A DNA stretch of 64,000 nucleotides, taken from contig CAVUWY010000002.1 of the NCBI GenBank assembly GCA_963745405.1, positions 2,788,121 to 2,852,120 on the forward strand, read 5' to 3'. The notes beneath the pieces are model-generated. The model saw only the letters and a list, made by a program, of their open reading frames with translations, was not told the DNA's origin and made no database searches. Positions within the stretch are counted from its first letter, which is position 1; the number at the start of each line of letters is the position of its first letter. This DNA comes from C-114 sp963745405 (GTDB lineage Bacteria > Chloroflexota > Limnocylindria > Limnocylindrales > CSP1-4). The translations under genes were made by a program, and so were the position numbers. Shown piece after piece: positions 18,650 to 27,304 of the stretch.

Positions 18650-19399
18650 ATGTCGGGACACTCCAAGTGGTCGCAGATCAAGCGCCAGAAGGGCGCCAAC
18701 GACGTGAAGCGGGGAGCCGTCTTCACCAAGGTCGCGCGGGAGATCTCCATCGCCGCCCGGGCCGGCGGCGGCGATCCCGACGGCAACTTCCGGCTCCGCC
18801 TCGCGATCGAGAAGGCGCGCGCGGTGAACATGCCGGCCGACAACATCAAGCGCGCCATCGAGCGGGCGGCCGGGACCGGCGAGGCCGACCAGTTCGAGGA
18901 GATCGTCTACGAGGGCTACGGTCCCGGTGGCGTGGCCGTCCTCGTCGAGGCAGCTACGGACAACCGCAACCGCACCGCTGCCGAGGTGCGCTCGCGGTTC
19001 GCCAAGTCCGGCGGCCAGCTCGCCGCCTCGGGCGCCGTCGCCTGGCAGTTCGAGGCTCGCGGACTCATCACCGTCCCCCGCGACGGGGTGGACGCCGACG
19101 AGGTGGCCCTGAGCGCGATCGACGCGGGCGCCGAGGACGTCGACACGGAGACCGACCCGCTCGAGATCTACACCGCGCCGTCCGAGCTCGAGACGGTCCG
19201 CCGCAAGCTCGAGGACGCCGGAGTCACCGTCGAGCAGTCCGAGTCGGCGATGATCGCCAAGCAGACGGTCGAGCTCGACGCCTCGCGGGCCCGTCAGGCC
19301 CTCCGCCTCGTGGAGGAGCTCGAGGATCTCGACGACGTCCAGCGGGTCACCGCCAATTTCGACATCCCCGAGGAGATCTTCGCCGAGGTCGCCGGGTGA
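18650..19399 (+). CDS. yebC: YebC/PmpR family protein
   Basis: A 249-residue three-domain protein. YebC proteins have been described as transcription regulators and, more recently, as helpers of translation at proline stretches. The N terminus SGHSKWSQIKRQKGANDVKRG is the family hallmark; IERAAG and YEGYGPGGVAV follow. ATG 18650 starts eight bases after the -10 box TATACT, so the mRNA is probably leaderless. It is followed by ruvC, ruvA and ruvB, a classical order. Confidence 0.95.
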   Translation: MSGHSKWSQIKRQKGANDVKRGAVFTKVAREISIAARAGGGDPDGNFRLRLAIEKARAVNMPADNIKRAIERAAGTGEADQFEEIVYEGYGPGGVAVLVEAATDNRNRTAAEVRSRFAKSGGQLAASGAVAWQFEARGLITVPRDGVDADEVALSAIDAGAEDVDTETDPLEIYTAPSELETVRRKLEDAGVTVEQSESAMIAKQTVELDASRARQALRLVEELEDLDDVQRVTANFDIPEEIFAEVAG

Positions 19400-19430
19400 C
19401 CCTTCCCAGCGGCGGGGTCCCGACAGCCAC

Positions 19431-20063
19431 ATGATCGTCCTCGGCATCGACCCCGGCACCGCGGCGCTCGGCTACGGCGTCATCGAGAAGTCCGGCGGGC
19501 GCCTCCGCCCGGTCGACTTCGGCTGCGTCACGACGATCCCGGACGAACCGTTGCCGAGCCGGCTGCTCGAGATCCACCGCGCCGTCGTCGACCTCATCGA
19601 GACCCACCGGCCGGCTGTGGTCGCGGTCGAGCGGCTCTTCTTCAGCCGCAATGCCCAGACCGCGTTCGGGGTCGGCCAGGCCCGCGGGGTCGTCCTCCTG
19701 GCGGCCGCCCAGGCAGGCATCCCGGTCCGCGAGCCCACCCCCAGCGAGGTCAAGTCGGCCGTCGCCGGCCACGGGTCGGCCGACAAGGACCAGGTCGGCC
19801 GGATGGTCGCCCTCATCCTCGGCCTCGATGTCGTTCCTACCCCGGACGACGCCGCCGACGGACTCGCCATCGCGATCTGGGCGGCCAACCGCGAGCGACC
19901 GGGGGAGCGCCACACGTCGTCGGTCCTCGACCGGTCCGCCGTCGCGCCGATCGACGGCGGCACGACCTCGTTCGACCGGGCCGTGCGCGAGGCCATCGAG
20001 CGGGAGCGGCGGGCCGCCGCCCCGGCCGACGCGTCCCGACCGGCCCGCCGGCGAGCGTCATGA
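19431..20063 (+). CDS. ruvC: Holliday junction resolvase RuvC
   Basis: A 210-residue RNase H-fold nuclease that cuts Holliday junctions with RuvAB. The four acidic catalytic residues are in place: GIDPGTAALGYG (Asp7), VAVERLFF (Glu), and TPDDAADGLAIAIW (two Asp). About 40 extra C-terminal residues beyond the usual ~165-170 are rich in Arg, Ala and Pro and look disordered. It sits 31 bases after yebC and 19 before ruvA. Confidence 0.95.
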   Translation: MIVLGIDPGTAALGYGVIEKSGGRLRPVDFGCVTTIPDEPLPSRLLEIHRAVVDLIETHRPAVVAVERLFFSRNAQTAFGVGQARGVVLLAAAQAGIPVREPTPSEVKSAVAGHGSADKDQVGRMVALILGLDVVPTPDDAADGLAIAIWAANRERPGERHTSSVLDRSAVAPIDGGTTSFDRAVREAIERERRAAAPADASRPARRRAS

Positions 20064-20082
20064 CCACGGTGCCCGGCCGCCG

Positions 20083-20676
20083 GTGATCGCCTCGGTCGAC
20101 GGTCTCGTCGGCGCGGTCGCCCTCGATTCCCTCGTCATCGAGGTAGGTGGCATCGGCTACCGGGTCTTCGCCGCCCCGTCGGTCATCGCCGCTGCCCGGA
20201 CGGGCGAGCGGCTCAAGCTCTTCACCCACCACCTTGTCGCCGAGGACCGCCAGGCGCTGTTCGGCTTCGCCACGCCGGAACAGCTCGGCTTCTTCAACCT
20301 GCTCCTCACGGTGACCGGCGTCGGGCCGAAGGTCGCCCTCGCCATCGTCGGCAGCCGTCCGGTGGCCGATCTTCAGCTGGCCATCCTCCGCGAGGACCAG
20401 GCGGTCCTCATCAGCATCCCGGGGATCGGCCGCAAGCTTGCCGAGCGGATCGTCTTCGAGCTCCGCGAGAAGGTCGCCGCGGCCGGCTCGGCGGCAGCCA
20501 CCGCGGGCGGTGGACCGGTCGGTGCCGAGACCGAGGTCGTCGCCGCCCTGCAGGCACTCGGCTACTCGGCCGCCGAGGCACACGATGCGTCCCGGGCCGC
20601 CCTGGCCGACTCGACGATCGGCGGCACGCTCGAGGATCGGGTCAAGGCCGCGCTGCGCACGCTCGTCCGCGACTGA
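20083..20676 (+). CDS. ruvA: Holliday junction branch-migration protein RuvA
   Basis: A 197-residue junction-binding protein. The OB-fold N terminus (IASVDGLVGAVALDSLVIEVGG), tandem helix-hairpin-helix motifs (TVTGVGPKVAL and SIPGIGRKLAERI) and the C-terminal RuvB-binding domain (ALQALGYSAAEA) appear in order. The start is GTG 20083, which gives the family N terminus; no clear ribosome-binding site precedes it, so coupling to ruvC is likely. Confidence 0.94.
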   Translation: MIASVDGLVGAVALDSLVIEVGGIGYRVFAAPSVIAAARTGERLKLFTHHLVAEDRQALFGFATPEQLGFFNLLLTVTGVGPKVALAIVGSRPVADLQLAILREDQAVLISIPGIGRKLAERIVFELREKVAAAGSAAATAGGGPVGAETEVVAALQALGYSAAEAHDASRAALADSTIGGTLEDRVKAALRTLVRD

Positions 20677-20760
20677 TACCCCGAAAGCGGTACGTGCCCG
20701 CACCCACGCGAAGAGGCCATCGGCGCATAGAACATCCGTGCGATATGGCGTCGGCCGTGC

Positions 20761-20766
20761 TATCCT
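20761..20766 (+). promoter_or_regulatory. -10 box of ruvB, leaderless-type start
   Basis: TATCCT lies seven bases before the ruvB ATG. Although ruvB follows ruvA by 97 bases, this suggests its own promoter and a leaderless transcript. A weak LexA-like match sits at 20730-20741 (see findings). Confidence 0.55.
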
Positions 20767-20773
20767 GCGGGCG

Positions 20774-21868
20774 ATGACCGACGACGTTTCGCGGGTCCTC
20801 GCGGCCGGCCTCCTCGATGAGGCCGACATCGCCGTCGAAGGGTCGCTCCGACCGCATACGCTCGCCGAATACATCGGCCAGCGCGAGGTCAAGGCGAACC
20901 TGTCGGACCTCCTCGCCGCGGCGCGGGGGAGGGAAGAGGCGGCCGATCACGTCCTCCTCTACGGCCCGCCCGGACTCGGCAAGACGACCCTCGCCACGAT
21001 CATCGCCCGTGAGCTCGGGGTCAACGTCCGCTACACGAGCGGCCCGGCCATCGAGCGGGCCGGCGACCTGGCCGCGGTCCTCACCTCGCTCGAGGAACGC
21101 GACGTCCTCTTCATCGACGAGGTCCACCGCCTCAACCGGGCGGTCGAGGAGATCCTCTATCCGGCGATGGAGGACTACGCCCTCGACGTCATGATCGGCA
21201 AGGGCCCGTCCGCTCGTTCGCTCCGCCTCAGCCTGAAGCCGTTCACGATCGTCGGGGCGACGACCCGGGCGGGGAGGATCAGCTCGCCGCTCCGCGACCG
21301 CTTCGGGGCGACGTTCCGGCTCGATTTCTACGACGAGCCCGACCTCACGGCGATCGTCCGCCGCTCGGCCGGCATCCTCGGCATCGAGATCGATCCGGCG
21401 GCGGCGGCGGCCATCGCCCGCCGTGGACGAGGTACCCCCCGGATCGTCAACCGGCTCCTCAAGCGTGTCCGCGACCACGCCGAGGTCCACGGCGACGGTC
21501 ACGTCGACCAGGCCTCGGCCGAGGAGGCGATGCGACGGATGGAGATCGACGAGGAAGGCCTCGATTCGACCGATCGCAAGCTCCTCGCCGCGATCGTGCA
21601 GAAGTTCGCCTCGGGGCCGGTCGGCGTCCAGGCGCTGGCCGCGGTCCTGTCCGAGGAGGTCGAGACGATCGAGGACGTCTACGAGCCGTTCCTCCTCCGG
21701 CTCGCCTTCATCGACCGCACCCCGCAGGGCCGGATCGCCACCGAGGCCGCCCGCCAGCATCTTGCCGGCCTCGGCTATGAGATCCCGCCGCCACGTCGGC
21801 CGGAGAGTCCCTCGCCCGGCCTCTGGGACGGGTCGGTCGTCCCGTCCGACGACGAGGCGGCCGAGTGA
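20774..21868 (+). CDS. ruvB: Holliday junction helicase RuvB
   Basis: A 364-residue AAA+ motor that drives branch migration with RuvA. Walker A is GPPGLGKTTLA, Walker B is VLFIDEVHRLNR, sensor 1 GATTRAG and the arginine finger region LRDRFG are present, and a winged helix ends the protein. ATG 20774 begins seven bases after TATCCT. The last four bases overlap the GTG start of tgt. Confidence 0.96.
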   Translation: MTDDVSRVLAAGLLDEADIAVEGSLRPHTLAEYIGQREVKANLSDLLAAARGREEAADHVLLYGPPGLGKTTLATIIARELGVNVRYTSGPAIERAGDLAAVLTSLEERDVLFIDEVHRLNRAVEEILYPAMEDYALDVMIGKGPSARSLRLSLKPFTIVGATTRAGRISSPLRDRFGATFRLDFYDEPDLTAIVRRSAGILGIEIDPAAAAAIARRGRGTPRIVNRLLKRVRDHAEVHGDGHVDQASAEEAMRRMEIDEEGLDSTDRKLLAAIVQKFASGPVGVQALAAVLSEEVETIEDVYEPFLLRLAFIDRTPQGRIATEAARQHLAGLGYEIPPPRRPESPSPGLWDGSVVPSDDEAAE

Positions 21869-23028
21869 GCGGGGGACCGGCGCCATTCGACGTCGTCGTC
21901 CCGGCGCCGGCCGACGGGAGCACCCGGGGCCGCCTCGGGCGCCTCGAGCTGTCGCACGGGGTCGTCGAGACACCCCAGTTCATGCCGGTCGGCACGAACG
22001 CGACGGTCAAGGCCCTCCATCCCGACGATCTCGTCGAGGTCGGCGCCTCGATCGTGCTCGCCAACACGTATCACCTGTACCTGCGCCCGGGGCACGAGCG
22101 GATCGCCCGCCTCGGCGGGCTCCATCGGTTCATGGCGTGGGACCGGCCGATCCTCACCGACTCGGGCGGCTTCCAGGTCGTCTCGCTCGGCGACCTGCGG
22201 GTCGTCGACGATGACGGGGCGACGTTCCGCAGCCACATCGACGGCTCGATCCATCGCTTCACCCCGGAACGCTCGATGGAGGTCCAGGAGGCGCTCGGCT
22301 CGGACGTCGCGGTGGCCTTCGACCAGCCGGTCGTGCCATCGTCGCCGCGGGCCGTCGTCGCCGAGGCGACCGCGCGGACCCATCACTGGGCGGAGCGATC
22401 GCTGGCCGCCCACACCCGCCCGGACCAGGCCCTGTTCGGGATCGTCCAGGGCGGCCTCGATCCCGAGCTGCGTGCCGCCTCGGTCGAGTTCATCGCCGGC
22501 CTGCCGTTCGACGGGCTGTGCATCGGCGGCCTGGCCGGAGATGAGACGGCGGCCCAGCGCGAGGCGGTCCTCGATGCGGCGATCTCGCAGCTGGCCGGCG
22601 ATCCCCGGCCGCGCTACCTCATGGGACTCGGCTCGCCGGCCGACCTGCTCGAGGCCGTCCATCGGGGCATCGACCTGTTCGACTCGGTGCTGCCGGCGCG
22701 GGTCGCCCGGAACGGCCAGTTCTGGGTGCCGGGGGGCCGCATCAACATCCGCAACGCCCGTTACCAGGACGATCCGGAGCCGATCCAGGGCGACTGCCCG
22801 TGCCTTGCCTGCCGGCGGTTTTCGCGGGCCTATCTGGCCCATCTGTTCCGGGCCCGGGAGCTCCTGGCCTACCGTCTCGCGACTTGTCACAACCTCACCT
22901 TCACCCTAGACTTCATGGTCAGGATCCGCACGGCCCTGCGGTCCGGCACCTTCCCCGCGACACTCCCGGAATTACGGCTGCGCGCCGGTCCGGTGAGCGG
23001 CGGTGAAGTCGCGGTGCAGTCGGCGTGA
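21865..23028 (+). CDS. tgt: tRNA-guanine transglycosylase
   Basis: A 387-residue enzyme that swaps guanine-34 for the queuosine precursor preQ1 in tRNA. Motifs: the DSGGFQVVSL loop with catalytic Asp, GGLAGDET, FDSVLPARVARNG with the nucleophilic Asp, and the zinc site CPCLAC with a later His. The usual FDCV/MPTRNARNG segment is slightly altered here (Ser for Cys, VARNG). The GTG start overlaps the ruvB stop by four bases. No queA is seen nearby. Confidence 0.95.
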   Translation: MSGGPAPFDVVVPAPADGSTRGRLGRLELSHGVVETPQFMPVGTNATVKALHPDDLVEVGASIVLANTYHLYLRPGHERIARLGGLHRFMAWDRPILTDSGGFQVVSLGDLRVVDDDGATFRSHIDGSIHRFTPERSMEVQEALGSDVAVAFDQPVVPSSPRAVVAEATARTHHWAERSLAAHTRPDQALFGIVQGGLDPELRAASVEFIAGLPFDGLCIGGLAGDETAAQREAVLDAAISQLAGDPRPRYLMGLGSPADLLEAVHRGIDLFDSVLPARVARNGQFWVPGGRINIRNARYQDDPEPIQGDCPCLACRRFSRAYLAHLFRARELLAYRLATCHNLTFTLDFMVRIRTALRSGTFPATLPELRLRAGPVSGGEVAVQSA

Positions 23029-23070
23029 AGGGCCCGTCCGTAGCATCGTCGCCACGTGGAGGAGCACGAC

Positions 23071-23232
23071 ATGGGCTCTCGAGATCGCCCCTCCCGGGAA
23101 GCCAAGAAGAAGCCGAAGGACAGCGGGTCGAAGCAGAAGCTCGCGCCGATGTCCGAACCGCCCCAGAACGTCGAGCTGATCCGCAAGGAGCGCAAGCCCC
23201 GGACGCCCAAAGAGGAGCCGGACGAGGGCTGA
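23071..23232 (+). CDS. Small basic protein of unknown function between tgt and recA
   Basis: A 53-residue frame with ATG 23071 and a good ribosome-binding site (GGAGGAG, 23059-23065) six bases upstream of the ATG. The protein is highly charged: MGSRDRPSREAKKKPKD at the start, many Lys/Arg, several Pro and Glu, no hydrophobic core. Codon use is GC-rich at third positions like its neighbours. I do not recognise a named family. It is likely disordered and might bind nucleic acid or ribosomes; that is only inference from charge. Confidence 0.65.
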   Translation: MGSRDRPSREAKKKPKDSGSKQKLAPMSEPPQNVELIRKERKPRTPKEEPDEG

Positions 23233-23293
23233 TCTCCACGCAGTATCGCCATCGACGACCACCCGCCGACAGAGGACAGGAGCGAGGACCACG

Positions 23294-24364
23294 ATGGCGA
23301 TGACCGGAGAGCGCGGCACGGACGAGCGGACAGCCGAGCGATCGACCGCGGAGCGCGGCCGCGCCGTCGACGCGGCGATCCTGTCCATCGAGAAGCAGTT
23401 CGGCCGCGGGTCCATCATGAAGCTCGGCTCGGCCGAGCGCCAGCAGGTCGACTTCATCCCGACCGGCTCGATCGCCCTCGACCTCGCCCTCGGCGTCGGC
23501 GGCATCCCGCGCGGTCGCATCACCGAGATCTTCGGCCCCGAATCGTCCGGTAAGACGACCCTCTGTCAGCACGTCCTCGCCCAGGCCCAGCAGCGGGGTG
23601 GCGTCGTCGCCTTCATCGACGTCGAGCACGCCCTCGACCCGGGCTATGCCCGCGCCTGCGGCGTGAACGTCGACGAGCTGCTCGTGAGCCAGCCGGACAC
23701 CGGCGAGCAGGCCCTCGAGATCACCGAGACCCTCATCCGCTCCGGCGGCATCGACTGCGTCGTCGTCGACTCCGTGGCGGCTCTCGTGCCGCGGGCGGAG
23801 ATCGAGGGTGAGATGGGCGACAGCTTCGTCGGCATCCAGGCTCGCCTCATGAGCCAGGCCCTCCGCAAGCTGACCGGCGCGGTCAGCCGCAGCAACACCG
23901 CCCTCGTCTTCACGAACCAGCTTCGCGAGAAGATCGGGGTCATGTTCGGTAATCCCGAGACGACGCCGGGCGGCCGGGCCCTCAAGTTCTATGCCAGTGT
24001 CCGCCTCGACATCCGGCGGGTCGAGACGATCAAGACGGGCACCGAATCGGTCGGCAACCGGTGCCGCGTCAAGGTCGTCAAGAACAAGGTCGCGCCGCCG
24101 TTCCGGGTCGCCGAGTTTGACGTCATGTACGGCGAGGGCATCTCCCGCGAGGGCGGCCTGCTCGACGTCGGCGTCGCGATGGACGTCGTGACGAAGACCG
24201 GCGCCTGGTTCACCTTCGGCGAGTCACGCCTCGGCCAGGGCCGCGAGGCCTCGAAGGAGTTCCTGAAGGCGAATCCGCCGGTCGCGACGGAGATCGAGCA
24301 GCAGATTCGGACCAAGATGACCACCGTCGCGGTCCCGGTCGAGGGGATCGAAGAGGCCGAGTAG
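23294..24364 (+). CDS. recA: Recombinase RecA
   Basis: A 356-residue RecA. Walker A is GPESSGKTTLCQH, the L1/L2 loops (VPRAEIEGEMGDS and FTNQLREKIGVMFGNPETTPGG) are intact, and the C terminus is acidic. ATG 23294 follows AGGAGCGAGG. RecX begins 15 bases after its stop, the usual regulator-partner order. I found no clear LexA box immediately upstream. Confidence 0.97.
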   Translation: MAMTGERGTDERTAERSTAERGRAVDAAILSIEKQFGRGSIMKLGSAERQQVDFIPTGSIALDLALGVGGIPRGRITEIFGPESSGKTTLCQHVLAQAQQRGGVVAFIDVEHALDPGYARACGVNVDELLVSQPDTGEQALEITETLIRSGGIDCVVVDSVAALVPRAEIEGEMGDSFVGIQARLMSQALRKLTGAVSRSNTALVFTNQLREKIGVMFGNPETTPGGRALKFYASVRLDIRRVETIKTGTESVGNRCRVKVVKNKVAPPFRVAEFDVMYGEGISREGGLLDVGVAMDVVTKTGAWFTFGESRLGQGREASKEFLKANPPVATEIEQQIRTKMTTVAVPVEGIEEAE

Positions 24365-24379
24365 GGCCGGCACCCGCCG

Positions 24380-24997
24380 ATGGCCGGCCGCCGCTCGCGA
24401 AGCTACATCGAACGACGGGCCGAACGGGCCGCCGTCGACGACCCACGGGTCGTCCTCGAGGCCGCTGCGCGCTTCCTCGAGGCACGCTCGCGCTCGGTCA
24501 CCGAGGTCCGTCGTCGCCTGACCCAGGCCGGCTATCGCCCTGAGCTCGTCGATGGAGCGACGGCCCGCCTCCTCGAGCTCGGCGTCCTCGACGACGAGGC
24601 GTTCAGCCGCGCCTGGGTCGAGTCGCGAGATCGCGCCCGCCCGCGCGGCGAACGGGCGATCCGCTCCGAGCTCCAGACCAAGGGCATCGACCGGGCGACG
24701 GTCGACCTCGTGCTGGACGAGCGTCGTGGCGCTGCCGCCGCTGCAGCGGCGGCCGGCGGATCCGACTCCGACGATCTGTCGACGATCGCCTCGGTCGACG
24801 AAGCGGCCGCCATGCGGCTCCTGGAACGACGCGCTTCTCAGCTCGGTCGCGTCCCTGATCCTCGGGTGCGGCGCCAGCGGGCGTACGCCCTGCTCGCCCG
24901 CAACGGATTCGACCCGGCCGTCTGCGCCACGGTCGCCCGGCGCTTCACCGACGGCCCGATCGACGCCACCGAGGACGTCGAGCCGACTGGCGCCTGA
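24380..24997 (+). CDS. recX: Regulatory protein RecX
   Basis: A 205-residue RecX, which modulates RecA filaments. Two helical repeats are recognisable: FLEARSRSVTEVRRRL with LLELGVLDDEAFSRAWVESR, then ALLARNGFDPAV. An Ala/Gly/Asp-rich linker (about 115-145) is inserted between repeats and makes it longer than typical (~150-170). It directly follows recA and is probably cotranscribed. Confidence 0.92.
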   Translation: MAGRRSRSYIERRAERAAVDDPRVVLEAAARFLEARSRSVTEVRRRLTQAGYRPELVDGATARLLELGVLDDEAFSRAWVESRDRARPRGERAIRSELQTKGIDRATVDLVLDERRGAAAAAAAAGGSDSDDLSTIASVDEAAAMRLLERRASQLGRVPDPRVRRQRAYALLARNGFDPAVCATVARRFTDGPIDATEDVEPTGA

Positions 24998-25054
24998 GGG
25001 GCTACGGTCCGCTCCAGCCCGGCGGCGGGCCTCCCGGCATCGCCGCCGCCACCG

Positions 25055-25150
25055 ACGCAAGGCGACTTCACCCCGAGGCGCCTTGACCCCGAGGCGCGCT
25101 CACCCCGAGGCGCGCTCACCCCGAGGCCCCTTCCCCCCGAAACGTGCCAC
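25055..25150. repeat. 16-bp tandem repeat, about six copies
   Basis: Copies start every 16 bases at 25055, 25071, 25087, 25103, 25119 and 25135. The best ones read CCCCGAGGCGNNYTNA; the first and last are degenerate. It begins 57 bases after the recX stop, in a non-coding stretch. Confidence 0.85.
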
Positions 25151-25363
25151 CTACCCGTGAGGCGGGTGGTATGTCGACATCGACGAGGCCGACGGTCCCG
25201 GCGACCGCTCGAGCGACCCGATCCGTGCACGGATCACGACGCCGAGAGCCATCCTCGCGGCAGCCGGGTGCCGGAGCGGCGCATACGACCCACCTGGCGG
25301 GTAGGTGTCATGACATCGGCGCTCCGCGTGCCGTATCACCCGCGTGACGGGTAGGCGTCACGG
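25144..25363. repeat. Three copies of an imperfect palindromic element
   Basis: Related hairpin-forming units lie at 25144-25172 (inverted), 25283-25310 and 25333-25363. Each has ACCCG or ACCCA on one side and GCGGGT or ACGGGT followed by AGG on the other; the shared core of the direct copies is CGGGTAGGYGTCA. I did not find further copies in the window. They may be a small REP-like family or protein sites. The rest of the 644-base recX-rny gap holds the 16-bp repeat and the rny promoter. Confidence 0.65.
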
Positions 25364-25434
25364 CTCCGCCGCCCGCGTTCCCGGCGAACGCCGCGTACCC
25401 GCATCGCGCCGGCGCCTGAGGCCGGCGATCTCGT

Positions 25435-25464
25435 TTGACCCTCGGCCGTCGGCGGCCGTAGGCT
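25435..25464 (+). promoter_or_regulatory. Candidate promoter of rny
   Basis: TTGACC (25435-25440) and TAGGCT (25459-25464) are separated by 18 bases. This would give a leader of about 170 nt before the rny ATG at 25642. Confidence 0.5.
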
Positions 25465-25641
25465 ACGCGGCAGACGAATCGCGCATCGACACAGAGGGGT
25501 CGGTGCGTCCAGGGCCCATGACACGGAACGCTCACCGGACCGCGGGGCAGCCGAGAACACCGTCCCGCCCGGCCGCGTGAGCCCCGTCACCGAGCATTTC
25601 ACGCGTCCGACGCAGCGCCGTCGGATGGGAGGACCGGACCG

Positions 25642-27174
25642 ATGGTGGACCTTACCATCGCCGTGGCCGTGGCCATCGTGGCCGCGGTCGCCGGCGTCGC
25701 CGCTGGATTCATCCTGCGCGGCATGCGCTCCAGCCAGCGGATGAAGCAATCCGAGGCCAAGGCCGCGCTCATCGTCGAGAAGGCCTACAACCAGCAGAAG
25801 GATCTCATCCTCGAGGCGAAGGACGAGAAGCTCCGCCTGCAGCGCGAGGCCGAGGACGAGGCCCGGGCCAAGCGGACCGAGCTGACCGGGCTCGAGCGAC
25901 GCCTCCTCCAGCGCGACGAGCAGCTCGACCAGCGCGGCGACATGCTCGAGCAGCGCGACCGCAAGCTCATCGAGCGGGAACGGGAGATCGAGCGCGCCCG
26001 CGAGGAAGTCGCCAAGGCCCACCAGGACCAGGTCGAGGCCCTCGAGCGGGTCAGCGGCATGTCCGCCGAGGACGCCAAGGCGATGCTCCTCGAGGCCGTC
26101 CGCGAGGACGCCGAGCACGACGCCGTCCGGATCGCCAAGGCGATCGAGCGGGCTGCCCGCGAGGAGGCACAGGAGAAGGCCCGCGACGTCATCGTCACCG
26201 CCATCCAGCGGGTCGCGGCCGATCACACCGCCGAGCACACCGTCTCGATCATCCACCTGCCGTCGGACGAGATGAAGGGCCGGATCATCGGCCGCGAGGG
26301 TCGCAACATCCGGGCCCTCGAGCAGGCGACCGGCGTCGACTTGATCATCGACGACACCCCCGAGACCGTGGTCGTGTCGGGCTTCGACCCGGTCCGCCGC
26401 GAGATCGCCCGCCTCGCCATCACCAAGCTCGTGAGCGACGGGCGGATCCATCCCGGCCGCATCGAGGAGGTCGTCGCCAAGGCAAGGGCCGAGGTCGACC
26501 TCGTCATGCGCCAGGCCGGCGAGCAGGCCGCCTACGAAGCCGGCGTGCCCGGGCTGCCGCCGGAGATCGTCAAGCTCCTCGGCCGGCTCAAGTACCGGAC
26601 CAGCTACGGCCAGAACGTCCTCAACCACGTCGTCGAGACGAGTCGCCTCGCAGCGGTCATCGCGGCCGAGGTCGGGGCCGACGTCCAGATCGCCAAGATG
26701 GGCGGCCTCCTCCACGACATCGGCAAGGCCGTCGACCACGAGGTCGAGGGGCCGCACGCGGCCATCGGCGGCCAGATCGCCCAGCGCCACAACCTGCCGA
26801 TGAAGGTCATGAACGCGATCGCCGCCCACCACCAGGAGGTCGAGTACGCCTGCGTCGAGGCGCCGATCGTCCAGGTCGCCGACGCCATCAGCGCCTCGCG
26901 GCCCGGCGCCCGCGGCGAGTCGATGGACACGTACGTCAAGCGCCTCGAGGACCTCCAGGCGATCGCCGAGAGCTTCACCGGCGTCGAGCGCTCGTTCGCC
27001 GTCCAGGCCGGCCGCGAGGTGCGCATCCTCGTCCGTCCGGAAGAGATCGACGACCTGGCCTCGATGCGGCTCGCTCGCGACATCGTCCGCAAGATCGAGG
27101 AGACGCTGACTTACCCCGGCCAGATCAAGGTGACGGTCATCCGCGAGACGCGCGCCGTCGAGTACGCGAAGTAG
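25642..27174 (+). CDS. rny: Ribonuclease Y
   Basis: A 510-residue membrane-anchored endoribonuclease that starts mRNA decay. One N-terminal membrane helix (about residues 3-25), a long charged coiled coil (about 30-190), a KH domain (IIGREGRNIRALEQATGVD) and an HD domain (GGLLHDIGKAVDHE) appear in the family order. ATG 25642 follows GGAGGACCGG. RNase Y is widespread in Firmicutes and Chloroflexota and rare in Actinobacteria, which supports the host assignment. The ymdB-like gene follows, a common pairing. Confidence 0.96.
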   Translation: MVDLTIAVAVAIVAAVAGVAAGFILRGMRSSQRMKQSEAKAALIVEKAYNQQKDLILEAKDEKLRLQREAEDEARAKRTELTGLERRLLQRDEQLDQRGDMLEQRDRKLIEREREIERAREEVAKAHQDQVEALERVSGMSAEDAKAMLLEAVREDAEHDAVRIAKAIERAAREEAQEKARDVIVTAIQRVAADHTAEHTVSIIHLPSDEMKGRIIGREGRNIRALEQATGVDLIIDDTPETVVVSGFDPVRREIARLAITKLVSDGRIHPGRIEEVVAKARAEVDLVMRQAGEQAAYEAGVPGLPPEIVKLLGRLKYRTSYGQNVLNHVVETSRLAAVIAAEVGADVQIAKMGGLLHDIGKAVDHEVEGPHAAIGGQIAQRHNLPMKVMNAIAAHHQEVEYACVEAPIVQVADAISASRPGARGESMDTYVKRLEDLQAIAESFTGVERSFAVQAGREVRILVRPEEIDDLASMRLARDIVRKIEETLTYPGQIKVTVIRETRAVEYAK

Positions 27175-27304
27175 CCTCGAGCCGCTCGTCGGTCGGGGCG
27201 ACCGGCGGGTCGGGTGAACCACCGGGGAGGGGAGTCGGGCCGGGCGGATCGTCCTCGGCAATCCGGCCAACGGCGACGCGCCGCGTCCGAACGGCGCCTG
27301 CCGC

